Numbered from the stretch's first letter, positions 1-9,421 are shown. The stretch is DNA of 64,000 nt from Parabacteroides sp. TM07-1AC (GCF_003480915.1 NZ_QUKD01000012.1:227-64226), one strand, 5' to 3'. A program made the numbers and translations. Notes: generated by a model from the letters alone, not told the origin.

Positions 1-17
1 TCTCTCGAATGCGGATG

Positions 18-49
18 CAAAAGTAGTGCTTTACAACATACGCTCCAAA
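18..49 (-). promoter_or_regulatory. Divergent promoter for a gene off the left edge
   Basis: Read on the minus strand, TACTTTTG (18-25) fits the Bacteroidetes -7 box TAnnTTTG, and TTTG (46-49) lies 20 bp upstream as a -33 element. It would drive leftward transcription out of the window. The rest of 1-293 holds nothing else I can name. Confidence 0.5.
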
Positions 50-293
50 CTTTTCACGCTTTATTTTTCACATAAAATCGTATCTATTCAACTATAGCGC
101 TGAGTCATTGACGATTACAAAGTAAAAAAAATCAACACACTCCAAACACTCAACTATCGTTAAAAATCAGAACTTATGCCCTATTCGCTCTTCCAAAGAC
201 CGGTTTTCCTATACATTATAATATGGGAAAAACATCAGGTACAACAAAGCCTTCTTCTTGTTTGTTTTACTAAAAAAACAAGGAGATTATTTT

Positions 294-1172
294 ATGGCAA
301 TAAAAAAAGTAGAAAACATCATAGCACCTCCTGCACCACATATGGTTGGAGATGGATTCAGAGTACATAACTTCATACCTCATCTGGAAGAATTAAGCAG
401 AGAGCGCATGAATCCTTTTATCTTGCTCGACTATAATGCAAAAATGGAGTTCGCACCACGAAAAGAGCCAAGAGGAGTCGGGGTTCATCCACACCGTGGG
501 TTTGAAACCGTAACAATTGTATATAAAGGGAAGGTCGCTCACCATGACAGCAGAGGAAACAGCGGCGTGATCGGTCCGGGTGATATCCAATGGATGACAG
601 CAGCTTCCGGTGTTCTTCACAAAGAGTATCATGAAGAACAATTCAGCCAAAAAGGAGGAGAATTCCATGTCGTACAACTATGGATCAATCTTCCAGCCAA
701 AGATAAAAAGACAGATCCGAAATATCAATCTATCATCAACGGCCAGATACCCAAGGTTGAACTACCCGATAATGCCGGACTGGTTGAAGTCATTGCCGGA
801 CATTATCAGAATACAAACGGAATAGCATCCACTTTCACGCCCATGCATTTACTAAATGTCAAGCTAAATAAAGGTGGAAGTGCTGATTTTTCATTTCCAG
901 CAAATTATAACACTGCCATTCTGGTCATTGAAGGCTCCGTAAAGATCAATAATAATGAACTGGTTCCAACCGATTATTTCGCTTTGTTCGAAAATAAAGG
1001 AGAAAGTTTCAGTATTCAGGCTGTAAACAAAGCGACTATCCTTGTATTGAGTGGAGAACCAATCAAAGAACCTATCGCTGCTTATGGCCCATTCGTCATG
1101 AACAATGTTGCAGAATTGAAACAAGCTTACATCGACTTGGGAGCCGGTAAGTTCGGTAAACTGGATGACTAG
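294..1172 (+). CDS. Pirin family protein (cupin-type)
   Basis: Bicupin pirin homologue of 292 residues, about the family's usual length. The N-terminal cupin carries HPHRGFE at residues 65-71 and HKE at 109-111, matching the four metal ligands of pirins (two His, then His and Glu). Some pirins have quercetin 2,3-dioxygenase activity; others act as redox-sensing cofactors, so the substrate here is unknown. I chose the ATG at 294 rather than an in-frame ATG at 258 because AAGGAG lies just upstream at 280-285. It stands alone, with a hairpin after the stop and a ferritin-like gene downstream, which fits an oxidative or redox stress role by context only. Confidence 0.88.
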   Translation: MAIKKVENIIAPPAPHMVGDGFRVHNFIPHLEELSRERMNPFILLDYNAKMEFAPRKEPRGVGVHPHRGFETVTIVYKGKVAHHDSRGNSGVIGPGDIQWMTAASGVLHKEYHEEQFSQKGGEFHVVQLWINLPAKDKKTDPKYQSIINGQIPKVELPDNAGLVEVIAGHYQNTNGIASTFTPMHLLNVKLNKGGSADFSFPANYNTAILVIEGSVKINNNELVPTDYFALFENKGESFSIQAVNKATILVLSGEPIKEPIAAYGPFVMNNVAELKQAYIDLGAGKFGKLDD

Positions 1173-1186
1173 GGTGACTAGGCCGA

Positions 1187-1242
1187 CTATTCCTGTTAGA
1201 TATTCCAGTGTTATACAATACAACTTACATCTAACAGAATAG
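1187..1242 (+). terminator. Hairpin after the pirin gene
   Basis: The arms 1187-1201 and 1229-1242 are complementary over 14 pairs with one bulged C. It follows the pirin stop by 14 bp. No T-run follows on the plus strand, so termination is inferred from position only. Confidence 0.4.
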
Positions 1243-1265
1243 AAAAAATAATAAATTACCGCTTC

Positions 1266-1340
1266 AATTTAGTTTAGTATGAACAAACGCCTGACAGCAT
1301 TGTTTGAACAAGACAAACGAGCATTATACTAAACTAAATT
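1266..1340 (+). promoter_or_regulatory. Perfect 15-bp inverted repeat in the leader of the Dps-like gene
   Basis: AATTTAGTTTAGTAT (1266-1280) is repeated as its exact reverse complement at 1326-1340, ending 8 bp before the start codon at 1349. The enclosed 45 bp contain CAAAC (1284-1288), GTTTG (1302-1306) and CAAAC (1314-1318), so the middle element could pair with either neighbour. It may be an operator or a leader RNA fold; the sequence alone does not decide. Confidence 0.5.
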
Positions 1341-1348
1341 TTACAGTT

Positions 1349-1858
1349 ATGGCAAAAGAAAGTGTTAAGATTCTACAGCAGAAACTAGACGTAGAAAGTT
1401 TATTATCACAGCTTAACGCTGCATTATCAGAAGAATGGTTAGCATACTATCAATATTGGGTAGGCGCTTTGGTAGCAGAAGGTGCTATGCGTGCAAACGT
1501 ACAGGCTGAATTTGAAGAACATGCCAACGAAGAATTAGGACATGCCAAACTACTGGCTGACCGTATCATCGAACTGGAAGGCGTTCCAGTTCTCGATCCG
1601 AAACAATGGTTTGAACTGGCAAGATGCAAATATGACACACCTAATGATTTCGATGTTGTCAGCCTGTTGAACCAGAATGTTGCTTCAGAACGTTGCGCTA
1701 TCGTCAGATACCAGCAAATTGCTGAATTTACAGATGGCAAAGACTTTACTACCTGCGAAATCGCCAAACATATCCTGGGTATGGAAGAAGAACATGAGCA
1801 GGATCTGCAAGACTATCTGACTGATATTGCCAGAATGAAAATTTCTTTCTTAAAGTAA
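1349..1858 (+). CDS. Dps-like / bacterioferritin-like ferritin-fold protein
   Basis: Four-helix-bundle ferritin-like protein of 169 residues. Diiron-type motifs appear twice: EEHANEELGHA in the first half and MEEEHEQD in the second, with a further Glu-Arg (SERCAIVRY) on helix three. This pattern is like the Bacteroides Dps-like (DpsL/thioferritin) group, which stores iron and protects DNA from peroxide. The start is set at the ATG of MAKES; an upstream in-frame ATG at 1304 would lie inside the 15-bp inverted repeat structure and lacks support. Downstream is a strong bidirectional terminator. Peroxide control is expected from relatives but no operator is recognised beyond the inverted repeat. 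Confidence 0.85.
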   Translation: MAKESVKILQQKLDVESLLSQLNAALSEEWLAYYQYWVGALVAEGAMRANVQAEFEEHANEELGHAKLLADRIIELEGVPVLDPKQWFELARCKYDTPNDFDVVSLLNQNVASERCAIVRYQQIAEFTDGKDFTTCEIAKHILGMEEEHEQDLQDYLTDIARMKISFLK

Positions 1859-1882
1859 TACCTGGTCCGGTATAAATTACTG

Positions 1883-1928
1883 AAAAATAAACCCGCTCCT
1901 TTCAATAGAAAGCCGTGGGTTTATTTTT
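1883..1928. terminator. Bidirectional terminator between the Dps-like and Crp/Fnr genes
   Basis: A perfect 12-bp stem pairs 1883-1894 with 1917-1928, with an inner CTTTC/GAAAG stem in the loop and A/T runs on both sides. It serves the two convergent genes and touches the Crp/Fnr stop codon. Confidence 0.8.
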
Positions 1929-2596
1929 TATTGTGCCATCTGCTTCAATGCAGGCATGTTACATACTTTTACCACTTTCCTGTCTATAGAGATGATTCCC
2001 TCCTGCTCCATCTCTGCCAGCGCCCGTGCCAATGACGGCCGGGTAACACCGAACGAATCGGCTATCTCCTGCTGTGTTTCTGTTAAATGAATCACAGTCG
2101 ACAATGCATCCGGTAACTTACGCAACAAATAATCCGCAATCTTATTCTTTATGTTCTTCAGGGACAGGAACATGATCTTATCGCTCAGGAAATGGCTTCT
2201 TCCGGATATCAACATCAGGAAGTTCTGAAGAAGTTGCCTGTTCTGTTGCATCCAAACGGTAAAATCATCCCGATGAATAAATAAGATCTCCGACGATTCC
2301 ATAGCAATAATGTTTACCGGCAGATTATTTTTCGGAGCATATAAAAATGCAGGGGCTAATAATTGAGCGGCTTCCAACTCCTCAATAACAACGAGTTTAC
2401 CTGCATCATTCACCATTTGCCCTTGTAAAAGTCCGTTCAAAACGATCATCAGATGATTACAGGGCGTTCCCTGTAAAGCAACGACATCTTTTGTCCGGTA
2501 AGTAACAACCCGGTAAGCCGCCGTTTCCAACAAAGCGGAAATCTCAGATTCCGGGATATCCCGGAATAGGATGGATTTAGAGAGAATAGCTATCAT
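1928..2596 (-). CDS. Crp/Fnr family transcriptional regulator (HcpR-like candidate)
   Basis: Regulator of 222 residues with an N-terminal cyclic-nucleotide-binding-type beta barrel (about 15-125) and a C-terminal winged helix whose recognition segment reads GVTRPSLARALAEME. It lacks the N-terminal cysteine cluster of FNR. The start is the ATG at 2596; a TTG two codons further upstream is less likely. It is divergent from hcp, and a palindrome sits at the class II activator position of hcp. The same palindrome precedes nrfHA. That makes it a good candidate for an HcpR-type nitrosative-stress activator, but this is inferred from context. The second Crp/Fnr gene at 28.3 kb is the competing candidate. 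Confidence 0.85.
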   Translation of the reverse strand: MIAILSKSILFRDIPESEISALLETAAYRVVTYRTKDVVALQGTPCNHLMIVLNGLLQGQMVNDAGKLVVIEELEAAQLLAPAFLYAPKNNLPVNIIAMESSEILFIHRDDFTVWMQQNRQLLQNFLMLISGRSHFLSDKIMFLSLKNIKNKIADYLLRKLPDALSTVIHLTETQQEIADSFGVTRPSLARALAEMEQEGIISIDRKVVKVCNMPALKQMAQ

Positions 2597-2615
2597 ATTC
2601 AATTATATATACAGA

Positions 2616-2623
2616 CAAATATA
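2616..2623 (-). promoter_or_regulatory. -7 box of the Crp/Fnr gene
   Basis: On the minus strand the site reads TATATTTG, matching TAnnTTTG, 19 bp before the ATG at 2596. No clear -33 element was found. Confidence 0.4.
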
Positions 2624-2660
2624 ACAAAAGATATGGAGGAAAGCTTCTTTTTCTGCAAGG

Positions 2661-2758
2661 GAAAGTTGTTGCCGACACTGTCGGCAAAATAATCGACAGC
2701 GTCGGCAAAGCTTTCGACAGTGTCGGCAATATTGTTGACACTGTCGGCAACAACTTTC
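2661..2758. repeat. Array of four palindromic units between two divergent promoters
   Basis: Four units at 22-24 bp spacing are each palindromic around GACAnTGTC. The first is a perfect 19-mer, TTGCCGACACTGTCGGCAA (2669-2687). The outer flanks GAAAGTTGTTGCCGACA and its complement close the whole block into a larger inverted repeat. It lies upstream of both the hcp and crp/fnr promoters. The rest of the 2597-2936 gap holds those promoters and the hcp operator. Confidence 0.75.
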
Positions 2759-2852
2759 ATCGGCAACTAAACAAAGTTACATAAGGTCCCATACTGCTTT
2801 CATTCCTATCCTGCTAAAAGTTTTACCGTGTCTATCTAAAAAATATCCACGT

Positions 2853-2898
2853 TTGTAACATTTGGTACAATATAAGAAACCTTACCACCTTACTTTTG
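2853..2898 (+). promoter_or_regulatory. hcp promoter with Crp/Fnr-type operator
   Basis: TTGTAACATTTGGTACAA (2853-2870) has perfect 5-bp arms around 8 bp. TACTTTTG (2891-2898) matches the -7 box. The operator centre is 36.5 bp before the end of the -7 box, close to -41.5 from the likely start site, the class II activator position. Confidence 0.7.
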
Positions 2899-2936
2899 TT
2901 TCCAGAATAATATAAACCAATAAATTATAGAATAGT

Positions 2937-4592
2937 ATGGATGCAAAAATGTTTTGTTTTCAGTGTCAGGAAGCCGCAAAAGGTACAGGTTGTACAATCA
3001 AAGGTGTCTGTGGAAAAGATGATGAAACAGCCAACCGGATGGACCTGCTTTTATTTGTTACTAAAGGTGTTTCCGTTGTAGCTACTCTATTACGGAACGC
3101 CGGAGTTGAAATTCCCTCACATATCGACCACTTCGTTGTCGATGCCCTTTTCTCTACAATTACGAATGCGAACTTTGACATAGAAAGTATTACTAAACGA
3201 ATTGTCGAAGGTATCACTTTAAGAGACCGGTTAAAGGAAGAAGCCCGCAAACAGGCAATCGAACTTCCGATCATCGACGAACTGGTATGGATAGGCGATG
3301 AAAGCAGTTTTGAAGGGAAAGCACTGACCGTCGGTGTTTTACGCGAAGCTAACCCGGACATCCGTTCGTTGAAAGAACTAACCATCTACGGATTGAAAGG
3401 CATGGCTGCTTATGTGGAACATGCCGGAAACCTGGGATTCGAGGATAAAGACCTGCACCGATTTATCCAATATGCCCTGGCGGAAACTTTAAGAAAAGAC
3501 CTTTCCGCAGAGCAATTAACAGCATTGGTTCTGGAAACCGGAAGTTATGGTGTGAAGGCCATGGCTTTATTAGACAAGGCAAACACCAGCAGTTACGGTA
3601 ACCCGGAAATCACACAGGTGAACATCGGTGTCCGCAATAATCCGGCAATCCTTATCAGCGGTCATGATCTGAAGGATATGGAAGAACTGCTTGCACAGAC
3701 AGAAGGAACCGGAGTCGATGTTTATACACATAGTGAAATGTTACCGGCCAATTATTATCCGGCTTTCAAGAAGTACAAACATTTTGTCGGCAACTACGGA
3801 AATGCCTGGTGGCAGCAACGGGAAGAGTTCGAGAGCTTTAACGGACCGATCCTGTTCACAACAAACTGTATCGTACCGCCGCTGGAAGGAGCTTCCTACA
3901 AAGACCGTGTCTATACAACCAACTCGACCGGTTTCCCGGGATGGAAACATATACCTTCTAGAGAAGATGGTAAAACAAAAGACTTTTCAGAGATCATAGC
4001 ACATGCCAAACGTTGTGCAGCACCGAAAGAGATCGAACATGGACAGATCACCGGAGGTTTTGCCCATAACCAGGTAATGTCTTTGGCTGATAAAGTGATC
4101 GATGCCTTTAAAAGCGGTGCAATCCGTAAGTTCGTGGTGATGGCCGGATGCGACGGACGTATGAAGAGCCGTAACTATTATACGGAATTCGCCAGCGAAT
4201 TACCCTCCGACTGCGTGATCCTGACTGCCGGTTGTGCCAAATACCGTTACAACAAATTGCCATTGGGAGATATAGGCGGTATTCCCCGCGTATTGGATGC
4301 CGGACAATGTAACGACAGTTATTCACTTGCCGTTATAGCCATGAAGCTGCAGGAGGCTTTCGGACTGGAAGATATCAACCAACTGCCGATCGTCTATAAT
4401 ATCGCCTGGTACGAACAAAAGGCGGTGATCGTCCTGCTCGCCCTGCTGAGTCTTGGAGTCAAAAACATTCACTTGGGTCCGACGCTTCCGGCTTTCCTTT
4501 CTCCCAACGTGGCAAAGGTACTGGTTGAGAACTTCGGTATCGGGACGATCAGCACTGTAGACGAGGATATTGAAAAACTAATTCTTGCCTGA
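2937..4592 (+). CDS. hcp: Hydroxylamine reductase / hybrid cluster protein
   Basis: Hcp of 551 residues, full length for the class found in strict anaerobes. The N-terminal cluster cysteines are C7, C10, C19 and C25 (spacing 2-8-5). Hybrid-cluster segments are visible later, including TGGFAHN, a Cys-Asp-Gly turn and the segment [10 protein letters not shown]. Family members reduce hydroxylamine in vitro, act as nitric oxide reductases in vivo, and are induced by nitrosative stress. It lies alone on the plus strand, divergent from a Crp/Fnr regulator and preceded by a palindrome at an activator position. mscL follows after 75 bp and may share transcripts, but it has its own near-consensus -7 box. 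Confidence 0.97.
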   Translation: MDAKMFCFQCQEAAKGTGCTIKGVCGKDDETANRMDLLLFVTKGVSVVATLLRNAGVEIPSHIDHFVVDALFSTITNANFDIESITKRIVEGITLRDRLKEEARKQAIELPIIDELVWIGDESSFEGKALTVGVLREANPDIRSLKELTIYGLKGMAAYVEHAGNLGFEDKDLHRFIQYALAETLRKDLSAEQLTALVLETGSYGVKAMALLDKANTSSYGNPEITQVNIGVRNNPAILISGHDLKDMEELLAQTEGTGVDVYTHSEMLPANYYPAFKKYKHFVGNYGNAWWQQREEFESFNGPILFTTNCIVPPLEGASYKDRVYTTNSTGFPGWKHIPSREDGKTKDFSEIIAHAKRCAAPKEIEHGQITGGFAHNQVMSLADKVIDAFKSGAIRKFVVMAGCDGRMKSRNYYTEFASELPSDCVILTAGCAKYRYNKLPLGDIGGIPRVLDAGQCNDSYSLAVIAMKLQEAFGLEDINQLPIVYNIAWYEQKAVIVLLALLSLGVKNIHLGPTLPAFLSPNVAKVLVENFGIGTISTVDEDIEKLILA

Positions 4593-4667
4593 TATTTTAA
4601 CGAAACTTTGTATATTCGCAACCAAATTCGGATAAGAATGGTTATATCATAAAAAAGGCGAATATAT

Positions 4668-5093
4668 ATGGGGAAGTTTTTACAAGAATTTAAGCAGTTC
4701 GCCATGCGCGGCAACGTCGTTGACATGGCTGTCGGTATCATCATCGGTGGTGCTTTCGGAAAGATCGTATCTTCTGTCGTTGGAGATATTATTATGCCAG
4801 CAGTAGGGTTACTGGTGGGTGGTGTGAACTTTACGGATTTGAAAATCGTATTGAAGCACGCGGTAATGGAAGGTGACAAAGTAATCACTCCTGCCGTATC
4901 CATCAATTACGGGAACTTTTTACAGGTGACATTGGACTTTATCATCATTGCGTTTGCAATCTTTCTGATGATAAAAGGGATGAATGCCCTCAACAAGAAG
5001 AAGGCAGAGGAAGTTCCGGCCGCCCCTCCCGCTCCACCGGCTGATGTTCAGTTGCTGACTGAAATACGTGATTTACTGAAAGAAAAGAAATAA
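4668..5093 (+). CDS. mscL: Large-conductance mechanosensitive channel
   Basis: MscL of 141 residues. The N-terminal amphipathic helix and TM1 contain the family signature [20 protein letters not shown], and TM2 covers about residues 72-96. A Pro/Ala-rich linker ([10 protein letters not shown]) leads to the C-terminal helix ending in DLLKEKK. It opens under hypo-osmotic shock and releases small solutes across the inner membrane. AAACTTTG near 4608 is one base from the -7 consensus. It converges on lysC with a shared terminator between them. Confidence 0.97.
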   Translation: MGKFLQEFKQFAMRGNVVDMAVGIIIGGAFGKIVSSVVGDIIMPAVGLLVGGVNFTDLKIVLKHAVMEGDKVITPAVSINYGNFLQVTLDFIIIAFAIFLMIKGMNALNKKKAEEVPAAPPAPPADVQLLTEIRDLLKEKK

Positions 5094-5131
5094 GCAAAAG
5101 CCTTACGAATAAGGTTTCCACAAAGATAGGG

Positions 5132-5171
5132 AAGCGTGTCAAAACAGAGGTCTGCCTCTTTTGACACGCTT
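5132..5171. terminator. Bidirectional terminator between mscL and lysC
   Basis: AAGCGTGTCAAAA pairs with TTTTGACACGCTT, continuing with GAGG/CCTC after a 2-nt bulge and a 4-nt loop. A T-run follows on the plus strand. The two genes converge here. Confidence 0.85.
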
Positions 5172-5178
5172 TTATTTT

Positions 5179-6522
5179 CTATGCACCGACAGTTTCCGGT
5201 ACATCCGGTTTCGGGAACAGGCGAGAGCTTAATGCTTGCAGCGCCCGGGCTTTATCGGCAGACTTCATAACCAGCGAGACGTTACTGCTACTTCCTCCGT
5301 AAGAGATCATCCGCACAGGGATATCTTTTAACGCATCTATGATACGGGCTTCAAAGCCGACATTCTGCCATTCAAGATCTCCGACAACACATACGATCAC
5401 CATATCCCTTTCCACATAGATCGTTGCATACTTTTCCAGGTTTGTGACTATTTCCTGTAAATGTTCAGGATTATCTATGGTCACAGAGACACCGATATCC
5501 GATGTCGTCACCATATCGACAGCCGTTTTATAAAGAGCAAACGTTTCAAAAACCACATTCAGGAACTTATGAGGTGGTAAAATATTTAACGACTTCATCT
5601 TAATGAACACGATATTATCTTTCGCTGCTACCGCCTTGATCCTTCCCTTCTCTGCCGTATTGGAGATCAGTGTTCCGGGAACCTCCGGCTGCAAAGAGCT
5701 TAGCAGGCGGACGGGGATATTGTTATCCTTTGCCGGGCGGATACAGAAAGGATGGAGTATTTTCGCGCCGAAATATGCGAGCTTCGCTGCCTCTTCAAAA
5801 TTCAATTGGCGGACAGGTGCCGTGTGATCCACTACGCGGGGATCGTTGTTATGCATACCGTCAATATCCGTCCATATCTGTATTTCTTCAGCATGGATGG
5901 CAGCTCCGATCAGGGAAGCGGAATAGTCACTTCCGCCACGTTGCAGATTGTCCGTCTCTCCGTATGCATTCCGGCAAATGAAACCCTGTGTGATGAAGAT
6001 TCCGGTACCGGGGAAGCGGGAAAGCTGGTTATTGAGATGCTCTGAGATATATGCCATATCCGGTTCTCCGTCAGCATTGATCCGCATAAAATCGAGAGCC
6101 GGAAGCAAAGCGGATTTTATTCCCTGCTCCTGCAAGTATAAGTGCATCATTCCGGTCGAGATCAATTCACCCTGTGCCAGGACCACTTTCTCATCAAATA
6201 TGGTAAAAGGTGTATCGGCGAACGCCCAGATTACGTTGAAGCGCTCCATGACCAGTTCCAACGCCTTTTCCTTATAGGTGACAGAAGAATATAAATCCTC
6301 GATATGTCCGGCATAGGTCTGTTCCAGACGGGTGATGATCTTATTTGCTTCATCAGCCTCCTTACGGTAGAAACAGCGGGTGATGTCGACCAGCGAATTG
6401 GTCGTTCCGGACATAGCTGATAAGACGACAATTTTAGGTTCTCCATTACGGATTATAGATACGACGTTCTTCATCCGTTGGGCTGAGCCAACAGATGTAC
6501 CGCCAAATTTCAATACTTTCAT
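5179..6522 (-). CDS. lysC: Aspartate kinase (monofunctional)
   Basis: Aspartokinase of 447 residues, first step of the lysine, methionine and threonine pathway (aspartate to aspartyl phosphate). The N-terminal nucleotide-binding motif KFGGTSVG is at residues 5-12, and QRGGSDYSASLI in mid-protein forms the substrate site. The C-terminal third (about 300-440) contains two ACT domains expected to bind an allosteric amino acid, with SYGGSSSNVSL near the end. No homoserine dehydrogenase domain is fused. It starts only 29 bp after the histidine kinase gene on the same strand with no terminator between, so it may receive transcription from the kdp operon. Confidence 0.95.
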   Translation of the reverse strand: MKVLKFGGTSVGSAQRMKNVVSIIRNGEPKIVVLSAMSGTTNSLVDITRCFYRKEADEANKIITRLEQTYAGHIEDLYSSVTYKEKALELVMERFNVIWAFADTPFTIFDEKVVLAQGELISTGMMHLYLQEQGIKSALLPALDFMRINADGEPDMAYISEHLNNQLSRFPGTGIFITQGFICRNAYGETDNLQRGGSDYSASLIGAAIHAEEIQIWTDIDGMHNNDPRVVDHTAPVRQLNFEEAAKLAYFGAKILHPFCIRPAKDNNIPVRLLSSLQPEVPGTLISNTAEKGRIKAVAAKDNIVFIKMKSLNILPPHKFLNVVFETFALYKTAVDMVTTSDIGVSVTIDNPEHLQEIVTNLEKYATIYVERDMVIVCVVGDLEWQNVGFEARIIDALKDIPVRMISYGGSSSNVSLVMKSADKARALQALSSRLFPKPDVPETVGA

Positions 6523-6551
6523 GATTGTTTACTGTGTTATCTAAATTACTA

Positions 6552-8282
6552 TCAGACTTCAAATTTTATAATGAACGTACTCCCTTTACCGACTTCGCTT
6601 TCCACACGGATCGTACCGCCATGCGCTTCAACAAAGTCTTTGCTGATCGCCAGGCCGAGCCCGCTACCCTGCACTTTGGTTCCGGGGACACGGAAGTAAC
6701 GGTCGAAGATGCTTTGATGGTAACGGGGATCGATGCCTTTACCGAAATCGCGGACGAATATCTCCAGGGATTTGCCCTCCTGACGGGCTCCAATGATGAT
6801 ACGACCGTTCTCCGGCGTGTAATGGATGGCGTTCGATAACAGGTTGGTCAATACCCAGGCAATCTTTTCGCTATCGACAAACAGCTTGGAGATCTTCTCC
6901 GGATACTCGACTTCAATGTGGCAGCCGAACCGCTCCGCTTGCACACGGTTTGCCTTAATCGCGTAGTCGATCAGTTCGATCGGCTTGGTGATCTTCGGGT
7001 TCAACTGTAGTTTACCGGTTTCCACCTGCGTCATTTTAAGCAGTTCGCCGGTTATTTCCAGAAGGCGGTCGCTGCTTTCCTTGATACTTTCAGCCAACGC
7101 CTTTTGCTCGTCGTTCATATTGCCGACACGGTTATCTTCCAGGAGCTTGAGGCTCATCATAATGGCAGAGATAGGTGTTTTCAGCTCATGGGAAATGGTC
7201 GAGATGAAGGTTGTCTTTGCTGAATCGAGCTCCTTGAACTCTGTGATATTCTTCAGAAGAATTACGTCGCCGACATACTGGCTGCCGTTTTTCTGGTCGT
7301 CCGTTACATGAATAGGGATATACTGGACTTTGAAATAACTTTCTTTATTATCGGCATAAATCTTGAGCGGTTCTTCCTTTTCGTTCGGCTGAACCAATTC
7401 ACGGACGAGGCGGCGCAACAGATCGTTCTTTAAAGCGAGTTCGGCGGCGGATTTGCCAATCACATTTTCACGTTTCAGATTGAGGATAGTTAACGCCACG
7501 TCGTTGGCAAAAAGAATGATACGGTTACCATCCAGGCCGATGATCGGTTCGGTAATGCTGTTTACGATGGCTTCGATGTATTTCTTACCCTGAATAATAT
7601 CGGAAAGCGTACTTTTACGGTATTCGGTCAGACGCTCCGCCATCCGGTTGAACGATTGGGCAACTTCGGTAAATTCCTCGTATTTTCCCAGGTCGAGACG
7701 CTTCTCATAATTATGGTTGGCAATTTCCATGATACCGTCTGTCAGCTTACGAATCGGAGTATTGATGGATCGCGGGAGACGTATCAGGAAAGCAAAGGCA
7801 ATCAGAATACAGGTGATACCGATGATGCAGATCCATAGCAACGCTTCATGCGCGGTATGTTCCGCTACCTGGCTTTTTCGGTAGATAGAAGCCATGTTCA
7901 GGCTCATCACCTCGTTCAAAGCGATGCGGACACGTTGGATGGAAGCATCGTTCATGTCTTTCTTCATCGATTCATATTGTGTGACCAGATGAGTGGTCGC
8001 TGCATTCTCGTCCACCTCTGTTATGTTCTCCTTTTGCAGGCCCAGGTTCTTTTCAAATTCGTTCCGTGCCACCGGGTCGGTCTTGATGCGTTCGAGCGCA
8101 TCCAACATACGGCGGGAATACAACAATGTGTTGTAATTATCCGCAAGGATATTCTGCGTATCTGCCGACATACGGTAGATATTCTTTACCGACAGACCGC
8201 CCAACAGGACGATCATTGCAAACAGCAGACCTATTCCGTAGGTGAGCTTCGTTTTAATCTTTAAACTAATAGACTGTAACAT
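6552..8282 (-). CDS. Membrane sensor histidine kinase of the kdp operon
   Basis: Histidine kinase of 576 residues. TM1 lies near residues 13-33 and TM2 near 150-170, enclosing a periplasmic helical domain. HAMP and PAS domains follow, then the H-box FISTISHELKTPISA, and a HATPase domain with N, G1 (DFGKGI) and G2 (GSGLGLAIS) boxes. It lacks the DUF4118 four-helix membrane region of classical KdpD. It begins 1 bp after the truncated KdpD gene, so the two probably form a split sensor for potassium limitation. No response regulator gene is next to it; a sigma-54 type regulator at 29 kb is a possible partner by inference. Confidence 0.9.
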   Translation of the reverse strand: MLQSISLKIKTKLTYGIGLLFAMIVLLGGLSVKNIYRMSADTQNILADNYNTLLYSRRMLDALERIKTDPVARNEFEKNLGLQKENITEVDENAATTHLVTQYESMKKDMNDASIQRVRIALNEVMSLNMASIYRKSQVAEHTAHEALLWICIIGITCILIAFAFLIRLPRSINTPIRKLTDGIMEIANHNYEKRLDLGKYEEFTEVAQSFNRMAERLTEYRKSTLSDIIQGKKYIEAIVNSITEPIIGLDGNRIILFANDVALTILNLKRENVIGKSAAELALKNDLLRRLVRELVQPNEKEEPLKIYADNKESYFKVQYIPIHVTDDQKNGSQYVGDVILLKNITEFKELDSAKTTFISTISHELKTPISAIMMSLKLLEDNRVGNMNDEQKALAESIKESSDRLLEITGELLKMTQVETGKLQLNPKITKPIELIDYAIKANRVQAERFGCHIEVEYPEKISKLFVDSEKIAWVLTNLLSNAIHYTPENGRIIIGARQEGKSLEIFVRDFGKGIDPRYHQSIFDRYFRVPGTKVQGSGLGLAISKDFVEAHGGTIRVESEVGKGSTFIIKFEV

Positions 8283-8283
8283 G

Positions 8284-9405
8284 TTATGCCAATATTATCA
8301 GGTCAATATTCATTTGTGACAAGCTATTCAGCAATTTCCGGTACTGGAAACAAGCGCGAAGGACGGAAGTGAGCGTAAAAACAGGCTTTCCGATACAGAC
8401 GGTCGTGATTTGCTTTTCGCGGCATACCTCGATAATGCTGTCGGGGATACTTTTCGACTGGACCTGCATCACCTCGCCTCCCAACTCTGCCGCCAGTTTG
8501 AAATGGTTGGACAGATAACGCTGGTTTGCCAGCGGAATGCGCTCGATACTTTCGCGGGGCGTTTGCACGTAAAGGACAAAGAACTTCGTGTTGTAGCGGG
8601 TAGCCAGCCGCGCCGCCTTGCGGATCACTTTCCTCGGCGTCTTCTCATTACTGCTGATGCAGGCCAGGAACTTCTCGTGGCGGACACCGGTATTGACTGG
8701 GACAGCACTCTCCACCTTCTTCTCGACACGGAGGGCAACCTCCTTCAAGGCCAGTTCGCGTAACTGGAGAATGTTTTCGGATTTAAAGAAATTGTTCAGT
8801 GCCGTCGGAATCTTTTCCGGCTTGTATATCTTGCCCGCTTTCAGGCGTTTCACCAGTTCATCGGCTGTCAGGTCGATGTTCACGACCTCATCCGCCTGCT
8901 CCAGGACACTGTCGGGGATGCGTTCTTTGATCTCGATGCCGGTGATATCCTGCACATCTTCGTTCAGACCTTCCAGATGCTGGATATTTACTGCCGTAAT
9001 CACGCTGATACCTGCTTCTAAAATATCCGTCACATCCTGCCAACGCTTTTCGTTCTTGCTTCCATCGATATTGGTATGTGCCAGTTCGTCCACGATCACG
9101 ACCTCCGGATGGATATTCAGGATTGCCTGCAAATCCATCTCCTCCACTTCCTTCCCCTTGTAAAACGACCGGCGGCGCGGTATCAAAGGTAAACCTTCTA
9201 CCAACGCCTCCGTTTCAGTCCTGCCGTGGGTTTCCACATAGCCGACCTGCACGTCTATTCCGCTGCGAAGCAATTCGTGCGCCTCCTGCAGCATGCGGTA
9301 TGTCTTGCCTACACCGGCGATCATACCGATGTAGATCTTGAAATTGCCGCGACGGGACTTTTTCAGCAAATCTAAAAAGTGTTGTACGCTTTGTTCTCTG
9401 TCCAT
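8284..9405 (-). CDS. kdpD: KdpD N-terminal sensor protein (KdpD domain plus USP domain only)
   Basis: Protein of 373 residues matching only the cytoplasmic N-terminal half of KdpD. The Walker A-like motif GMIAGVGKT is at residues 27-35, with Walker B VVIVDELAHTN near residue 105. A universal-stress-protein-like domain occupies about 245-373. The DUF4118 membrane segment and kinase core of one-piece KdpD (about 900 residues) are absent. The next gene downstream supplies a histidine kinase with its own transmembrane sensor. Binding of ATP or cyclic di-AMP is known for KdpD relatives, but the sites here are unverified. Confidence 0.9.
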   Translation of the reverse strand: MDREQSVQHFLDLLKKSRRGNFKIYIGMIAGVGKTYRMLQEAHELLRSGIDVQVGYVETHGRTETEALVEGLPLIPRRRSFYKGKEVEEMDLQAILNIHPEVVIVDELAHTNIDGSKNEKRWQDVTDILEAGISVITAVNIQHLEGLNEDVQDITGIEIKERIPDSVLEQADEVVNIDLTADELVKRLKAGKIYKPEKIPTALNNFFKSENILQLRELALKEVALRVEKKVESAVPVNTGVRHEKFLACISSNEKTPRKVIRKAARLATRYNTKFFVLYVQTPRESIERIPLANQRYLSNHFKLAAELGGEVMQVQSKSIPDSIIEVCREKQITTVCIGKPVFTLTSVLRACFQYRKLLNSLSQMNIDLIILA

Positions 9406-9421
9406 GAGTTCCTGTTTCAGA

